Assembly: GCF_013387455.1 (NCBI RefSeq)
Contig: NZ_VWNC01000005.1
Location: 1 to 64,000, forward strand
Reading direction: 5' to 3'
Length of the DNA: 64,000 nt
From: Mariprofundus sp. NF
GTDB taxonomy: Bacteria; Pseudomonadota; Zetaproteobacteria; Mariprofundales; Mariprofundaceae
This document shows, in pieces, positions 52,307 to 60,554 of the stretch. The notes beneath the pieces were generated by a model. It worked only from the letters and a program-made list of their open reading frames with translations, did no database searches and was not told the DNA's origin. Numbering within the stretch: position 1 is the first letter of the stretch; each line of letters starts with the position of its first letter. The translations under genes and the position numbers were made by a program.

Positions 52307-52642
52307 TCAGAGGGGGGTGCTTTCAACCTTGCTTTTGCGCCAGCTGCGGAATGCGCTGATGATCTTTTTCTTGATGAGATTGAGCACAAGCCCGACTGCT
52401 GCACCGTAACCGGTGGCGATTATGATGCTGAATACACCCCGTTCGAGCCTGATGACCTCAAGGTAATCGACAGCGAACCAGCCTGATGAATTGCCAACCA
52501 ACGCCAGCAGTAGTGGTGCGATGAGAATGCCAACAGTCATGTAGGCATAAAATTTAATCTGAGCGTATTCAAAGCTCATAGAGAGAAGCAGTAGTGCCAG
52601 AATAGTGGCTGTTGCCAGATTAACTGCGGCGATAAAATCCAT
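52307..52642 (-). CDS. Unknown three-helix membrane protein
   Basis: The product has 111 residues from the ATG at 52642 (GAGGAAC Shine-Dalgarno). Hydrophobic stretches lie at about 4-22, 30-49 and 72-90 (VFSIIIATGYGAAVGLVLN). The C-terminus is basic (KKKIISAFRSWRKSK), probably cytosolic. No family is recognised. It may be co-transcribed with the anchored protein gene that follows on the same strand after 87 bases. Confidence 0.6.
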   Translation of the reverse strand: MDFIAAVNLATATILALLLLSMSFEYAQIKFYAYMTVGILIAPLLLALVGNSSGWFAVDYLEVIRLERGVFSIIIATGYGAAVGLVLNLIKKKIISAFRSWRKSKVESTPL

Positions 52643-52785
52643 GTTGTTCCTCACTTGTTAATATGATCAGAGCGATTTATGACAAGCGATGGTTAAGCCT
52701 GGATGAATGCATGGTTAGTCCGTTCCGATATGTGTGACTGATACAATGTTATGCGGCGGCTGTGTGAGTGTGTCAGAGTGTGGCC

Positions 52786-53958
52786 ATGGGTGCAGATGAG
52801 TTGAAAACAGTGATCAGGGAGAGGGCGCAAGCGTTCGGTTTCTCGCTCTGCCATGTGACGCGACCTGAGGTTGACCAGAAGCATGTTGATGCACTGCAGC
52901 AGTGGAGTGACGAGGGTCTGCAGGGTGATATGGGGTGGATGGCTGAAGCCGTGCGCCTTGAGCGTCGAAAAAATCCGGCAACGATGCTCGACGGTGTGAA
53001 AAGTGTCATTTCGGTAGCAATGTTATATACGCCACCTGATTATTCACAGGCTGAGGCAGATAGCAGGAAATCCTCAGGGGTGATCACGGCCTATGCCCAT
53101 GGTGATGACTACCATGAGATTATGAAAAAACGGTTGAAAGGGCTGGCTGCTGAACTCGATGTGATGCTGGGGAAACATGATCAGCGGGTATTTGTTGATA
53201 CCGCCCCTGTGCTTGAGCACGCCCTGGCAGAACGTGCCGGTCTTGGTTGGCAGGGTAAACATACACTTACCATTCACAAGCAGCATGGTTCATGGTTTCT
53301 GCTCGGTGAGATATTTACCACGGCCGAGATTGAGCCGGATCAGAGGGCTGATAATCACTGTGGCAGCTGCTCAGCCTGTATCGATCTCTGTCCTACGCAG
53401 GCGATTATTGCCCCCTATGTGGTGGATGCACGGCGTTGTATCTCCTACCTGACGATTGAGTTCGATGGTTTTATCCCGGATGCGTTGCGAACGCTGATGG
53501 GTAACCGAATTTATGGCTGTGATGATTGCCAGCTGGTCTGCCCGTGGAATGGACATGCAGCAAAGGGTGAGGGGATTGATGTCGATTACCTTATGCCGAA
53601 AGGGGAGAATAATCTTGCCGATCTTGCTAGTCTGCTGCTGCTCGACGAAGAGGCCTTTCGGATTCGCTTCCGCAGATCGCCGATCAAGCGAACAAAACGA
53701 CGCGGTCTGTTGCGCAATGTCTGCATAGCTATGGGTAATTCCGGTGTTGCTGCATTTGTGCCGGGGCTGTTAAATGTTCTCAATGATCAGGAATCGCTGA
53801 TCCGCGGCCATGCGGCCTGGGCGCTGGCTCGCTTATGCGATCAGCAGAGCTGTGAGATGGTGCTGAGCGCACTGCGTTTGCAGTTAGAAAAGGAGAGTGA
53901 TCCGGCAGTTATGCAGGAGCTGACGTCGGCAATAAAAGATATAAAGGAACTATTATGA
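52786..53958 (+). CDS. queG: Epoxyqueuosine reductase QueG
   Basis: The product has 390 residues from the ATG at 52786; an in-frame GTG at 52768 adds six residues. It catalyses the last step of queuosine synthesis, reducing epoxyqueuosine in tRNA with cobalamin and two [4Fe-4S] clusters. Cluster motifs are HCGSCSACIDLCPTQA and YGCDDCQLVCPWN. The catalytic Asp region is VFVDTAPVLEHALAERAGLG. The C-terminal HEAT-like helices (IRGHAAWALARLCD) complete the long form. It overlaps gph by four bases. Confidence 0.95.
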   Translation: MGADELKTVIRERAQAFGFSLCHVTRPEVDQKHVDALQQWSDEGLQGDMGWMAEAVRLERRKNPATMLDGVKSVISVAMLYTPPDYSQAEADSRKSSGVITAYAHGDDYHEIMKKRLKGLAAELDVMLGKHDQRVFVDTAPVLEHALAERAGLGWQGKHTLTIHKQHGSWFLLGEIFTTAEIEPDQRADNHCGSCSACIDLCPTQAIIAPYVVDARRCISYLTIEFDGFIPDALRTLMGNRIYGCDDCQLVCPWNGHAAKGEGIDVDYLMPKGENNLADLASLLLLDEEAFRIRFRRSPIKRTKRRGLLRNVCIAMGNSGVAAFVPGLLNVLNDQESLIRGHAAWALARLCDQQSCEMVLSALRLQLEKESDPAVMQELTSAIKDIKELL

Positions 53959-54614
53959 GCACACCTAAAGCATTTATTTTCGATCTAGACGGTACACTGG
54001 TGGATGCACTGCCCGATATTCAGGCCAATGCCAATCGTGCACTGGAGTCACTCGGTTATGAGCTGCGCTTAAGCCTTGCCGATACCCAGCCGCATGTCGG
54101 TGGTGGTGCACACAAACTGGCTTCTAATGTTCTCGGCCTGCCGATGGAGCATGAGGAGACCATGGCTCTCTATCACGCTTTTGCTGATATCTATGAGCAG
54201 AACCCTGCCGAATTCGGCAAACCGTTTCCCGGTGTGATGCATGTGCTGGATACACTCAAAGCCAAAGGTATTCCCATCTCCTGTGTAACGGCCAAACCGG
54301 CCAAGGCACGCATTAAGGTTCTTGATCAGATGGGGCTTACCCCTTATCTGACACTGGCACTCTCGCCCGAAGATGGCTTTGCCAAAAAACCTGCGCCGGA
54401 CATGCTCTTTGAGTGCTGCAAAGCGATGGGTGTTGAGCCGTCTGAAACTGTCATGGTGGGTGATACCCGTTTTGATGTGGAAGCGGGTTTTAATGCTGGC
54501 TGCCAAACCGTGGCCTTTGCTGAGCACGGTTATCAGGACGTGCCGGCTGAATATGCTGATCGCGTTGTCTCTCTGCCTGATTTCACCGATCTTCTGAAAC
54601 TGCTTGATGCCTGA
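53955..54614 (+). CDS. gph: Phosphoglycolate phosphatase-like HAD enzyme
   Basis: The 219-residue HAD protein has FDLDGTLVDALPDIQ (about 9-23), ISCVTAKP (motif II), KKPAPDML (motif III) and MVGDTRFDVEAGFNAG (motif IV). It matches phosphoglycolate phosphatase, which removes the 2-phosphoglycolate made during DNA repair or oxygenation; related substrates cannot be excluded. The gene lies in the queG-gph-thiE-thiD run, with overlaps at both ends. Confidence 0.9.
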   Translation: MSTPKAFIFDLDGTLVDALPDIQANANRALESLGYELRLSLADTQPHVGGGAHKLASNVLGLPMEHEETMALYHAFADIYEQNPAEFGKPFPGVMHVLDTLKAKGIPISCVTAKPAKARIKVLDQMGLTPYLTLALSPEDGFAKKPAPDMLFECCKAMGVEPSETVMVGDTRFDVEAGFNAGCQTVAFAEHGYQDVPAEYADRVVSLPDFTDLLKLLDA

Positions 54615-55242
54615 TAAAAAACTAAGCGGCATCTATGGCATTCTGCCTGCCGATATCGATAGTGATGATCTGCTGACCAGAGCTGAGGCAGCCCTGAAGG
54701 GTGGTCTGCAAATTGTGCAGTTTCGTGATAAAAAACAGGGGTACAAACGCTCGCTTAAACGGGCAAAAGCGCTACGTCTGTTAACCCGTCAATATGGTGC
54801 CAGATTGATCATCAATGATCTGGTTGATCTGGCTGTTGCTGCCGATGCGGATGGTGTGCATCTGGGGCGGGATGATGTGACTAATCTCATGCAGATGAGA
54901 ACTGAGGTGGGTGACGATTTCATTATCGGCGTGACCTGCCGGGCCGATGTGGCGTATGCCAAGGCTGTGCTCAATGAAGGGGCTGATTACGTCTCCTTTG
55001 GCGCGGTGTGGGCAACGACAACCAAGCCGGAAGTGCCGACCCTGGGGCTGCCGCGACTGGCTAAGACACGCCTGTTGCTTCCCGATGCCAATATCTGTGC
55101 CATCGGCGGCATTTCGACTGCTAATGTAGCACAGGTTAAAGCGGCCGGTGCCGACTGTGCAGCAGTGATTTCAGGGTTGTTTGCTGCTGAAGATATTGAG
55201 TCAGAGGCACGATTGCTAACAGAGATGTGGAAGTTGGCGTGA
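54607..55242 (+). CDS. thiE: Thiamine-phosphate synthase
   Basis: The product has 211 residues from the ATG at 54607; a TTG three bases upstream is also possible. TIM-barrel motifs include GGLQIVQFRDK, ARLIINDLVDLAVAADADGV, HLGRDDV, VSFGAVWATTTKPEVPTLGL and CAIGGISTANVAQVKAAGAD. It joins HMP-PP and THZ-P to thiamine monophosphate. It overlaps gph and thiD, so thiamine synthesis is coupled to the run. Confidence 0.94.
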   Translation: MPDKKLSGIYGILPADIDSDDLLTRAEAALKGGLQIVQFRDKKQGYKRSLKRAKALRLLTRQYGARLIINDLVDLAVAADADGVHLGRDDVTNLMQMRTEVGDDFIIGVTCRADVAYAKAVLNEGADYVSFGAVWATTTKPEVPTLGLPRLAKTRLLLPDANICAIGGISTANVAQVKAAGADCAAVISGLFAAEDIESEARLLTEMWKLA

Positions 55243-55979
55243 CAGGGTGCGGTAAGAGGCCGGTCTGCCTGACGATTGGTGGCTCCGACTCCTGTGGCGG
55301 TGCAGGCATTCAGGCTGATCTGCGTGTTTTTGAAGTATTGGGAGCAGAGGGTTGTTCAGCGACAACTGCACTAACAGCTCAGAATCCGAGCACCATCACT
55401 CGTATTGAAGCTGTCTCACTGGCCCAGTTGGATGCCGAGATACACGCTATCTTTGACTATTATGATGTGGCCGTGGTGAAAACAGGCATGCTGGTCGATG
55501 CCGAACATGTGGCACTGATCTCTGCCCTGCTGGATCAGCTACATAAAGGCCCGTTGATCATTGATCCTGTGATGATCTCCAGTAGTGGCAAAACGCTTCT
55601 GGATATTGGTGGCGTGGATGCACTGATGCATGCGTTAATGCCACAGGCGACACTGATTACACCAAATCTCGATGAGGCCGCCCATCTGCTGGGTGAGGCT
55701 GTAGATGATCCGGTTGTGGCAGTGGCAAAACTGGCAGAGCAACTGAACTGTGCTGTTCTACTTAAAGGTGGACACGGTGATGGGGATACGCTGCTTGATC
55801 TGTTGTGTGATGGCGATGGCGAGATCAGCCGCTTTTCCCATCTCAGACAGATCTGGGATGCTGACCAGTGTCACGGCACCGGTTGCCGGCTCGCCTCTGC
55901 AGTAGCTGCCAATCTTGCATTGGGGATGTCGCTTACTCAGGCAGTAGAGAATTCGGTAGCTTTCCTGCAGGCGACATAA
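55239..55979 (+). CDS. thiD: HMP / HMP-phosphate kinase
   Basis: The product has 246 residues from the GTG at 55239, which overlaps the thiE stop as GTGA; an ATG at 55227 adds four residues. Family motifs are TIGGSDSCGGAGIQADLRVF, TALTAQNPSTI, VVKTGML, IIDPVMISSSG, LITPNLDEAAHLLG, LLKGGHGDGDTLLDLL, and DQCHGTGCRLASAVAANLA with the anion hole GTGC. It phosphorylates HMP twice for thiE. No TPP riboswitch is seen in the run. Confidence 0.94.
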   Translation: MTGCGKRPVCLTIGGSDSCGGAGIQADLRVFEVLGAEGCSATTALTAQNPSTITRIEAVSLAQLDAEIHAIFDYYDVAVVKTGMLVDAEHVALISALLDQLHKGPLIIDPVMISSSGKTLLDIGGVDALMHALMPQATLITPNLDEAAHLLGEAVDDPVVAVAKLAEQLNCAVLLKGGHGDGDTLLDLLCDGDGEISRFSHLRQIWDADQCHGTGCRLASAVAANLALGMSLTQAVENSVAFLQAT

Positions 55980-56091
55980 CCTCATAACTCTTTGTTTTTA
56001 AATGAAAAAATAGAAAAAGCTTTATTTTTTCGGCTGTGACGCTACACTGCGCAACCAATTTCGCAGGCGCTATGCCCTGCCGGAGGTTTAG

Positions 56092-56685
56092 ATGATCAAG
56101 CTTTATTCCGATGCACACTGCCCTAATTCGCATCGCACACGTATCGTTCTGGCTGAAAAAGAGCTGCCGGTTGATACTCAGGAGCTGGAGTCAGAAAACC
56201 TTCCTGCTGATTTTTTGAAGATTAATCCGTATGGCAAACTGCCTACAGTGATTGACCGTGACATCGTTTTCTTTGAATCCTCCGTGGTCAACGAATACCT
56301 CGATGAGCGTTATCCTCATCCACCGCTTAAACCCGGTTCACCAGCTGAGCGTGCTCAGATGCGTCTGGCTGTATTGCAGCTGGAGCGCGAGCTTTATGTC
56401 CTTTATGAAGACACTCAGAATGGACGCAAGAAGAAGGATGCCGTGAAGAAGATGGAAGTCTATTTTGACTCCCTCAATGCCTACCTGGGTCGTACAGAGT
56501 ATTTCATCGGTGAGCAGTACACGCTGGCTGATGTGACACTGGCACCGATTTTGTGGCGCCTGCCATCGATCGGTCTGGATACCGCCAAATGGGGTAATCT
56601 TGAAGGTTATATGGATCGTCTGTTTGAACGCTCGGCATTTGAACGTTCACTCTCAGAACATGAGCAGATGCTTCGCGAGTACTAA
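56092..56685 (+). CDS. Glutathione S-transferase-fold protein, SspA-like
   Basis: The 197-residue product has an N-terminal thioredoxin fold (MIKLYSDAHCPNSHRTRIVL; INPYGKLPTVIDRDIVFFES then SVVNEYLDERYP) and a C-terminal helical domain (YFIGEQYTLADVTLAPILWR). It resembles stringent starvation protein A, an RNA-polymerase-associated GST-like regulator. CPNSHR in place of CPYSHR is a variant of the SspA start. No sspB follows, so an ordinary GST role remains possible. Confidence 0.8.
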   Translation: MIKLYSDAHCPNSHRTRIVLAEKELPVDTQELESENLPADFLKINPYGKLPTVIDRDIVFFESSVVNEYLDERYPHPPLKPGSPAERAQMRLAVLQLERELYVLYEDTQNGRKKKDAVKKMEVYFDSLNAYLGRTEYFIGEQYTLADVTLAPILWRLPSIGLDTAKWGNLEGYMDRLFERSAFERSLSEHEQMLREY

Positions 56686-56808
56686 GCAGTACAGTGTAAC
56701 ACCAGATCGCGTACCTCAATATGAGTTGAGACGGTTGTGACAGAAATCATTTTATCTCACTGATTAATCGATAACTTGTGCGCATGGCGAGCAAAGGAGT
56801 TTTCTTGA

Positions 56809-57444
56809 GTGTTTGAAGTGATTTACAGGGATCATCCTGATTATGGTGTGGCTTGTGAATTTGTTCATGAGAACTTTAAGCGCACCTATGGTGCGAATAT
56901 GCACAGCTTTATGCCCAATTTTATCCGTGTTAAAGACCGCCATGGTGCAACCAAAGCAGTCGTGGGTTATCGCGATGCAGCTACTGAATCCCTCTATCTT
57001 GAGAAGTATATGGATGAGCCGATTGAAGTGGCGATCTCCCGATATATTGCGCAACCCGTAACACGTTCGGAGATTGTTGAGGTAGGTAATCTTGCTGAAG
57101 CCACCCCCGGTGATGCGCGCATGGCAATTATCGGTGCCACCGCATTTTTTCAGGCTGCCGGTTTCCGTTGGGTGGTATTTACCGGTGTGACCCGCCTGCG
57201 CAACGCCTTCTCGCGGCTAGGGCTCTCTCCTAAGCAGCTTCTTGAGGCCGATCCTCGTCGGCTGCCGGAAGATGAGGTAAAACAGTGGGGTAGCTATTAC
57301 GATAGTGGTGATCCGGTGATCTGTTTTGGTGCGATTGAGGGTGGGTATGATAACCTTCAGGAGATGTGGGCCGCTCTGCGTGATACCTGGGCAGCTGCCG
57401 AGGCTGAGGGTAAAAAGTTGGCCAGGATCAAAAAGCAGGCATGA
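56809..57444 (+). CDS. Thermostable-hemolysin-family (acyltransferase-like) protein
   Basis: The 211-residue product starts at a GTG. It matches the T_hemolysin family named from Vibrio delta-VPH: VCEFVHENFKRTYGANMHSF-like AC-EFVH start, MPNFIRVKDRHGATKAVVGY, LYLEKYMDEPIEVAISRYI, EIVEVGNLAEATPGDARMAI, WVVFTGVTRLRNAFSRLGLS and WGSYYDSGDPVI. The fold is GNAT-like, so acyl transfer is plausible and true hemolysis is not implied. It heads a tight operon: the stop overlaps the AMP-ligase start by four bases. Confidence 0.85.
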   Translation: MFEVIYRDHPDYGVACEFVHENFKRTYGANMHSFMPNFIRVKDRHGATKAVVGYRDAATESLYLEKYMDEPIEVAISRYIAQPVTRSEIVEVGNLAEATPGDARMAIIGATAFFQAAGFRWVVFTGVTRLRNAFSRLGLSPKQLLEADPRRLPEDEVKQWGSYYDSGDPVICFGAIEGGYDNLQEMWAALRDTWAAAEAEGKKLARIKKQA

Positions 57445-58940
57445 GTCAGGTTCTTGCGGCGATCAACCATTTTGCGATCCAGGCTCCGGATCGTGTGGCG
57501 ATTGAGAGTGGTTACCCCTGTGAACCTGTAACCTACGCTACCCTCTCTTCTGAAATAGCTGCCATGGCGAACATGATGAACCGGCACGATGTCAGCGCGG
57601 TGGCGCTGGCTGCTGATAATGGAGCTGCCTGGGCAGTAATGGATCTGGGCTGCCTTGCTGCAGTAGTGCCTGTTGTTCCCGTGCCAAATTTTTTCTCACC
57701 ATCCCAGATCGGCCATCTTTTTCACGCCGCCGGCATCAATGGGATTCTCACAGATAACCCGGACCGGGTTCGCGCTATCTGCGAGCAGATGAAGGTCGGT
57801 TTTATCAAGCCGATCCCTTTCACGGTAGCTTCTCAGCAACTCTACCTGTTTCAGCTTACCGTCTCGAAAGTAAAACTGCCGCAAGATTGCGTGAAAGTGA
57901 CATTCACCTCCGGTTCCACTGGCGAGCCGAAAGGGGTGATGCTTACTCAACAGGTGATGGAGCAGGTGGCGCGATCGCTGGCTGAAGTGACCGGCGCATG
58001 CGCTTCTGACCGGCATCTCTCCCTGCTTCCCTATGCCACCCTGCTGGAGAATATCGGCGGCCTCTATGCGCCGCTTCTGGTCGGGGCTACGGTCTGTGCA
58101 CCGGGATTTGAGGCGGTCGGTTTAAGTGGCGCTTCCGGGCTGGATGTGAGTCGTTTTATCGGCATGCTGGGGGCCTCCAGAGCAACAACCGCTATTATGA
58201 TTCCACAGATGCTGCATGCGCTGGTGGCTGCGATTGAGTCAGGGGTACCAAAACCTGAAGCACTGCGTTATGTGGCTGTGGGTGGAGCTGCGGTCTCTCC
58301 ACATCTGCTGGAGCGGGCTGCTAAACTCGGCTTGCCGGTGTTTGAGGGGTATGGTCTCTCTGAGGCGGCCAGTGTTGTGGCTGTCAATTGCCCGGCTGAA
58401 AACAGACTAGGCAGTGTCGGCAAGCTGTTGCCGCATGCGCAGATCTCTTTTGCCGGTGATGGTGAGATCCTTGTTGCAGGAGCCCTGTTCTCCGGTTATC
58501 TCGGTGACGCCGCCTTTTCCGGAGAGTTTTGGCCGAGTGGTGATATCGGTTATCTCGATAGTGATGGTTTCCTCTATCTTACCGGACGCAAAAAACATAT
58601 TTTTATTACAGCTTTCGGGCGCAATGTCTCACCGGAGTGGGTGGAGCGCGAACTCTCGATTGAACCTGCTGTTGCGCAGTGTTGTCTCTTCGGTGAAGCA
58701 CGCCCTTTTAATGTTGCAGTCATTGTGCCGCGTCAGGGTGTGGACGAATCGCACATAGAGATGGCGGTGCAGGCTGCCAATGCACGCCTCCCCGATTATG
58801 CCCGGATTTCAGCATGGCAGATTGCAGAGCGGCCGTTTAGCATAGCCGACGGCCTCTGGACCGGAACAGGAAGAGTGCGTCGCAAACAGGTTTATGCATA
58901 TTATAAAGAGGCTATCGAAGCCCTGTATGAGGAGTCCTGA
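57441..58940 (+). CDS. AMP-dependent acyl ligase (long-chain acyl-CoA synthetase-like)
   Basis: The 499-residue ANL-superfamily enzyme carries FTSGSTGEPKGVMLT (P-loop, about 153-167), YATLLENIGGLYAPLL, FEGYGLSEAASVVAVN (motif 5), WPSGDIGYLDSDGFLYLTGR (about 367-386) and KKHIFITAFGRNVSPEWVE. The C-terminal Lys region TGRVRRKQ is present. It activates a carboxylic acid as acyl-AMP, then passes it to CoA or another acceptor. The acid is unknown; the length is a little below usual FadD-type enzymes. It is directly followed by the HDO gene with no gap. Confidence 0.9.
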   Translation: MSQVLAAINHFAIQAPDRVAIESGYPCEPVTYATLSSEIAAMANMMNRHDVSAVALAADNGAAWAVMDLGCLAAVVPVVPVPNFFSPSQIGHLFHAAGINGILTDNPDRVRAICEQMKVGFIKPIPFTVASQQLYLFQLTVSKVKLPQDCVKVTFTSGSTGEPKGVMLTQQVMEQVARSLAEVTGACASDRHLSLLPYATLLENIGGLYAPLLVGATVCAPGFEAVGLSGASGLDVSRFIGMLGASRATTAIMIPQMLHALVAAIESGVPKPEALRYVAVGGAAVSPHLLERAAKLGLPVFEGYGLSEAASVVAVNCPAENRLGSVGKLLPHAQISFAGDGEILVAGALFSGYLGDAAFSGEFWPSGDIGYLDSDGFLYLTGRKKHIFITAFGRNVSPEWVERELSIEPAVAQCCLFGEARPFNVAVIVPRQGVDESHIEMAVQAANARLPDYARISAWQIAERPFSIADGLWTGTGRVRRKQVYAYYKEAIEALYEES

Positions 58941-59600
58941 ATGGATTTTTATGATCAGCTGCTTGCGGAGACAGAGAGTGAACGCAATGACCTGCTCTCG
59001 ATTCCCTTTATTCAGATGGGAGCTGCCGGACAATTAAGCCTGAAGAGTTATATCGCTTTCCTGACGCAGGCCTATCACCATGTTAAACACACCACGCCAC
59101 TATTGATGGCAACCGGTGGTCGCCTGCCGGGCAGGCTGGAGTGGCTACGTGAAGCGGTGGGTGAGTATATCGAAGAGGAGATGGGGCACCAGGAGTGGAT
59201 TCTTAACGATATTCAGACCTGTGGTGGTGATGAAGAGGCTGTGCGCAGTGGTACGCCAAGCCCATCGACCGAACTGATGGTCGCCTACGCTTACGACACC
59301 GTATATCGCAATAATCCGGTCGGTTTCTTTGGCATGGTGTTGGTGCTCGAGGGGACAAGTGTATCGCTGGCCACACATGCTGCGGGCAATATCGAGAAGA
59401 GTCTCGGGCTGCCGAAGCAGGCATTTTCCTATTTGAACTCACACGGCTCCCTTGATGTGGAGCATGTCGATTTTTATGAGAAGCTGATGAATCGTCTGGA
59501 TTCAGAGCAGGATCGGGCTGCTGTGATTCACGGTGCCAGGATGTTCTACAAGCTCTATGGTGATATCTTTCGTGCTCTGCCAATCATTGAGTTGAATTGA
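58941..59600 (+). CDS. Heme-oxygenase-like diiron protein (TenA-like, HDO)
   Basis: The 219-residue product has the TenA/HO-like fold. Ligand positions typical of heme-oxygenase-like diiron oxidases/oxygenases (UndA, CADD) are all visible: EEMGHQE (Glu80, His83), LVLEGTS (Glu137), and HGSLDVEH giving His168-x3-Asp172-x2-His175. TenA thiaminase Cys is absent, so it is not a thiamin hydrolase. UndA makes 1-undecene from lauric acid and other HDOs cut or oxidise amino or fatty acids; here the adjacent acyl ligase hints at an acyl-derived substrate. The ATG follows the ligase stop at once. Confidence 0.85.
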   Translation: MDFYDQLLAETESERNDLLSIPFIQMGAAGQLSLKSYIAFLTQAYHHVKHTTPLLMATGGRLPGRLEWLREAVGEYIEEEMGHQEWILNDIQTCGGDEEAVRSGTPSPSTELMVAYAYDTVYRNNPVGFFGMVLVLEGTSVSLATHAAGNIEKSLGLPKQAFSYLNSHGSLDVEHVDFYEKLMNRLDSEQDRAAVIHGARMFYKLYGDIFRALPIIELN

Positions 59601-59603
59601 TGC

Positions 59604-59742
59604 TGATTAACCGCATCCTGCAATTAATCAGAACGCAAAGACAAAAGTGTCATTTTGCCTTTGCTTACAAAATCAATGAAGGTGGTCATTGATTTTGCAG
59701 CCCGTCCATGGGCTGCACGGCAACACATGGCTCATTGTTGCC
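59604..59742 (+). repeat. Five-hairpin repeat array, copy C (HDO-SDR)
   Basis: TGATTAA/TTAATCA (59604-59630), GCAAAGACAAAA/TTTTGCCTTTGC (59635-59664), AAAATCAATGA/TCATTGATTTT (59669-59696), GCAGCCC/GGGCTGC (59697-59716) and GGCAACA/TGTTGCC (59719-59742). The array starts three bases after the HDO stop and ends just before the SDR Shine-Dalgarno. It is colinear with the minus strand of copy A. Confidence 0.85.
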
Positions 59743-59759
59743 ATGATGGAGGATAACTG

Positions 59760-60551
59760 ATGGATATCAGAGATAAACGGGTCGTTCTGACCGGTGCTGC
59801 CGGCGGCATGGGCTCCATTCTGGCTGCTGAATTGGCCAAACGTGGCGCTAAACTTGCACTGGTGGATGCCAATGCTCAGGCCCTTGAGAAGGTTGCAGCT
59901 TCGATTGTTGATGCACATTGCGTCAGCGGTGATCTCTCCTCTGCTTCAGAGTGCCAGCGTGTTGCCAGCCAGTGCAGTGAACTGCTCGGTGGTATTGATC
60001 TGCTGATTAATCTGGCGGGAGTGAACAGTTTTGCCGCTTTTGAGGATGAGAGTGCAGAGAAAATTGAGCTGATGATGCATGTCAATCTGTTGGCTCCGAT
60101 GTGGCTCTGCCGCGCTTTTCTACCCACCATGCTGGATCAGAGTAGTGCGCGTATTGTTAATGTCGGTTCGATCTTCGGCTCCATCGGTTTTGCCTATTTT
60201 ACCACATATTCGGCCACTAAATTTGGCCTGCGTGGCTTTTCAGAAGCGCTGCGCCGTGAACTTGCTGACTCTGGTGTTGAGGTGACCTATGTGGCGCCGC
60301 GGGCTGTGAAAACAGCCATGAACAGCGATGCGGTGAATCGCATGGGTGAAGCAACTGGCATGAACATGGATGAGCCGCAGATGGTTGTTGAAAAGATTAT
60401 TGCAGCTATTGAGAGTGATCGCAAAGATGTCTATCTCGGATTTCCGGAGTCGCTGTTTGTACGTATTAACGCGATTCTGCCAAGGATTGTGGATGGCTCG
60501 GTTGCCGCCAAAAATCGTATTGCACGTCAATTTGCTAAAGGAGAGAAGTAA
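59760..60551 (+). CDS. Short-chain dehydrogenase/reductase
   Basis: The 263-residue classical SDR has TGAAGGMGSI (NAD(P)-binding TGxxxGxG, about 12-21), LINLAGVNS, the catalytic Ser near 140 (VNVGSIFGSIGFAYF) and YSATK (about 152-156). The C-terminal part (YLGFPESLFVRINAILPRIV) is hydrophobic and suits a lipid-like substrate. The Shine-Dalgarno is GGAGG. It is probably the redox step of the operon with the acyl ligase and HDO. The next gene starts three bases after its stop. Confidence 0.9.
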   Translation: MDIRDKRVVLTGAAGGMGSILAAELAKRGAKLALVDANAQALEKVAASIVDAHCVSGDLSSASECQRVASQCSELLGGIDLLINLAGVNSFAAFEDESAEKIELMMHVNLLAPMWLCRAFLPTMLDQSSARIVNVGSIFGSIGFAYFTTYSATKFGLRGFSEALRRELADSGVEVTYVAPRAVKTAMNSDAVNRMGEATGMNMDEPQMVVEKIIAAIESDRKDVYLGFPESLFVRINAILPRIVDGSVAAKNRIARQFAKGEK

Positions 60552-60554
60552 GAT

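Noticed and set aside
55980..56091. Terminator or regulatory element after thiD (A/T-rich imperfect stem GAAAAAAT...TTATTTTTTC)
   Set aside because: The stem is almost only A-T pairs and could be chance in an AT-rich spacer.
58941..59600. Thiaminase II (TenA) annotation
   Set aside because: Diiron ligands of HDO proteins are present, and the TenA catalytic Cys is not found at the expected place. The thi genes 3 kb upstream form a separate unit.
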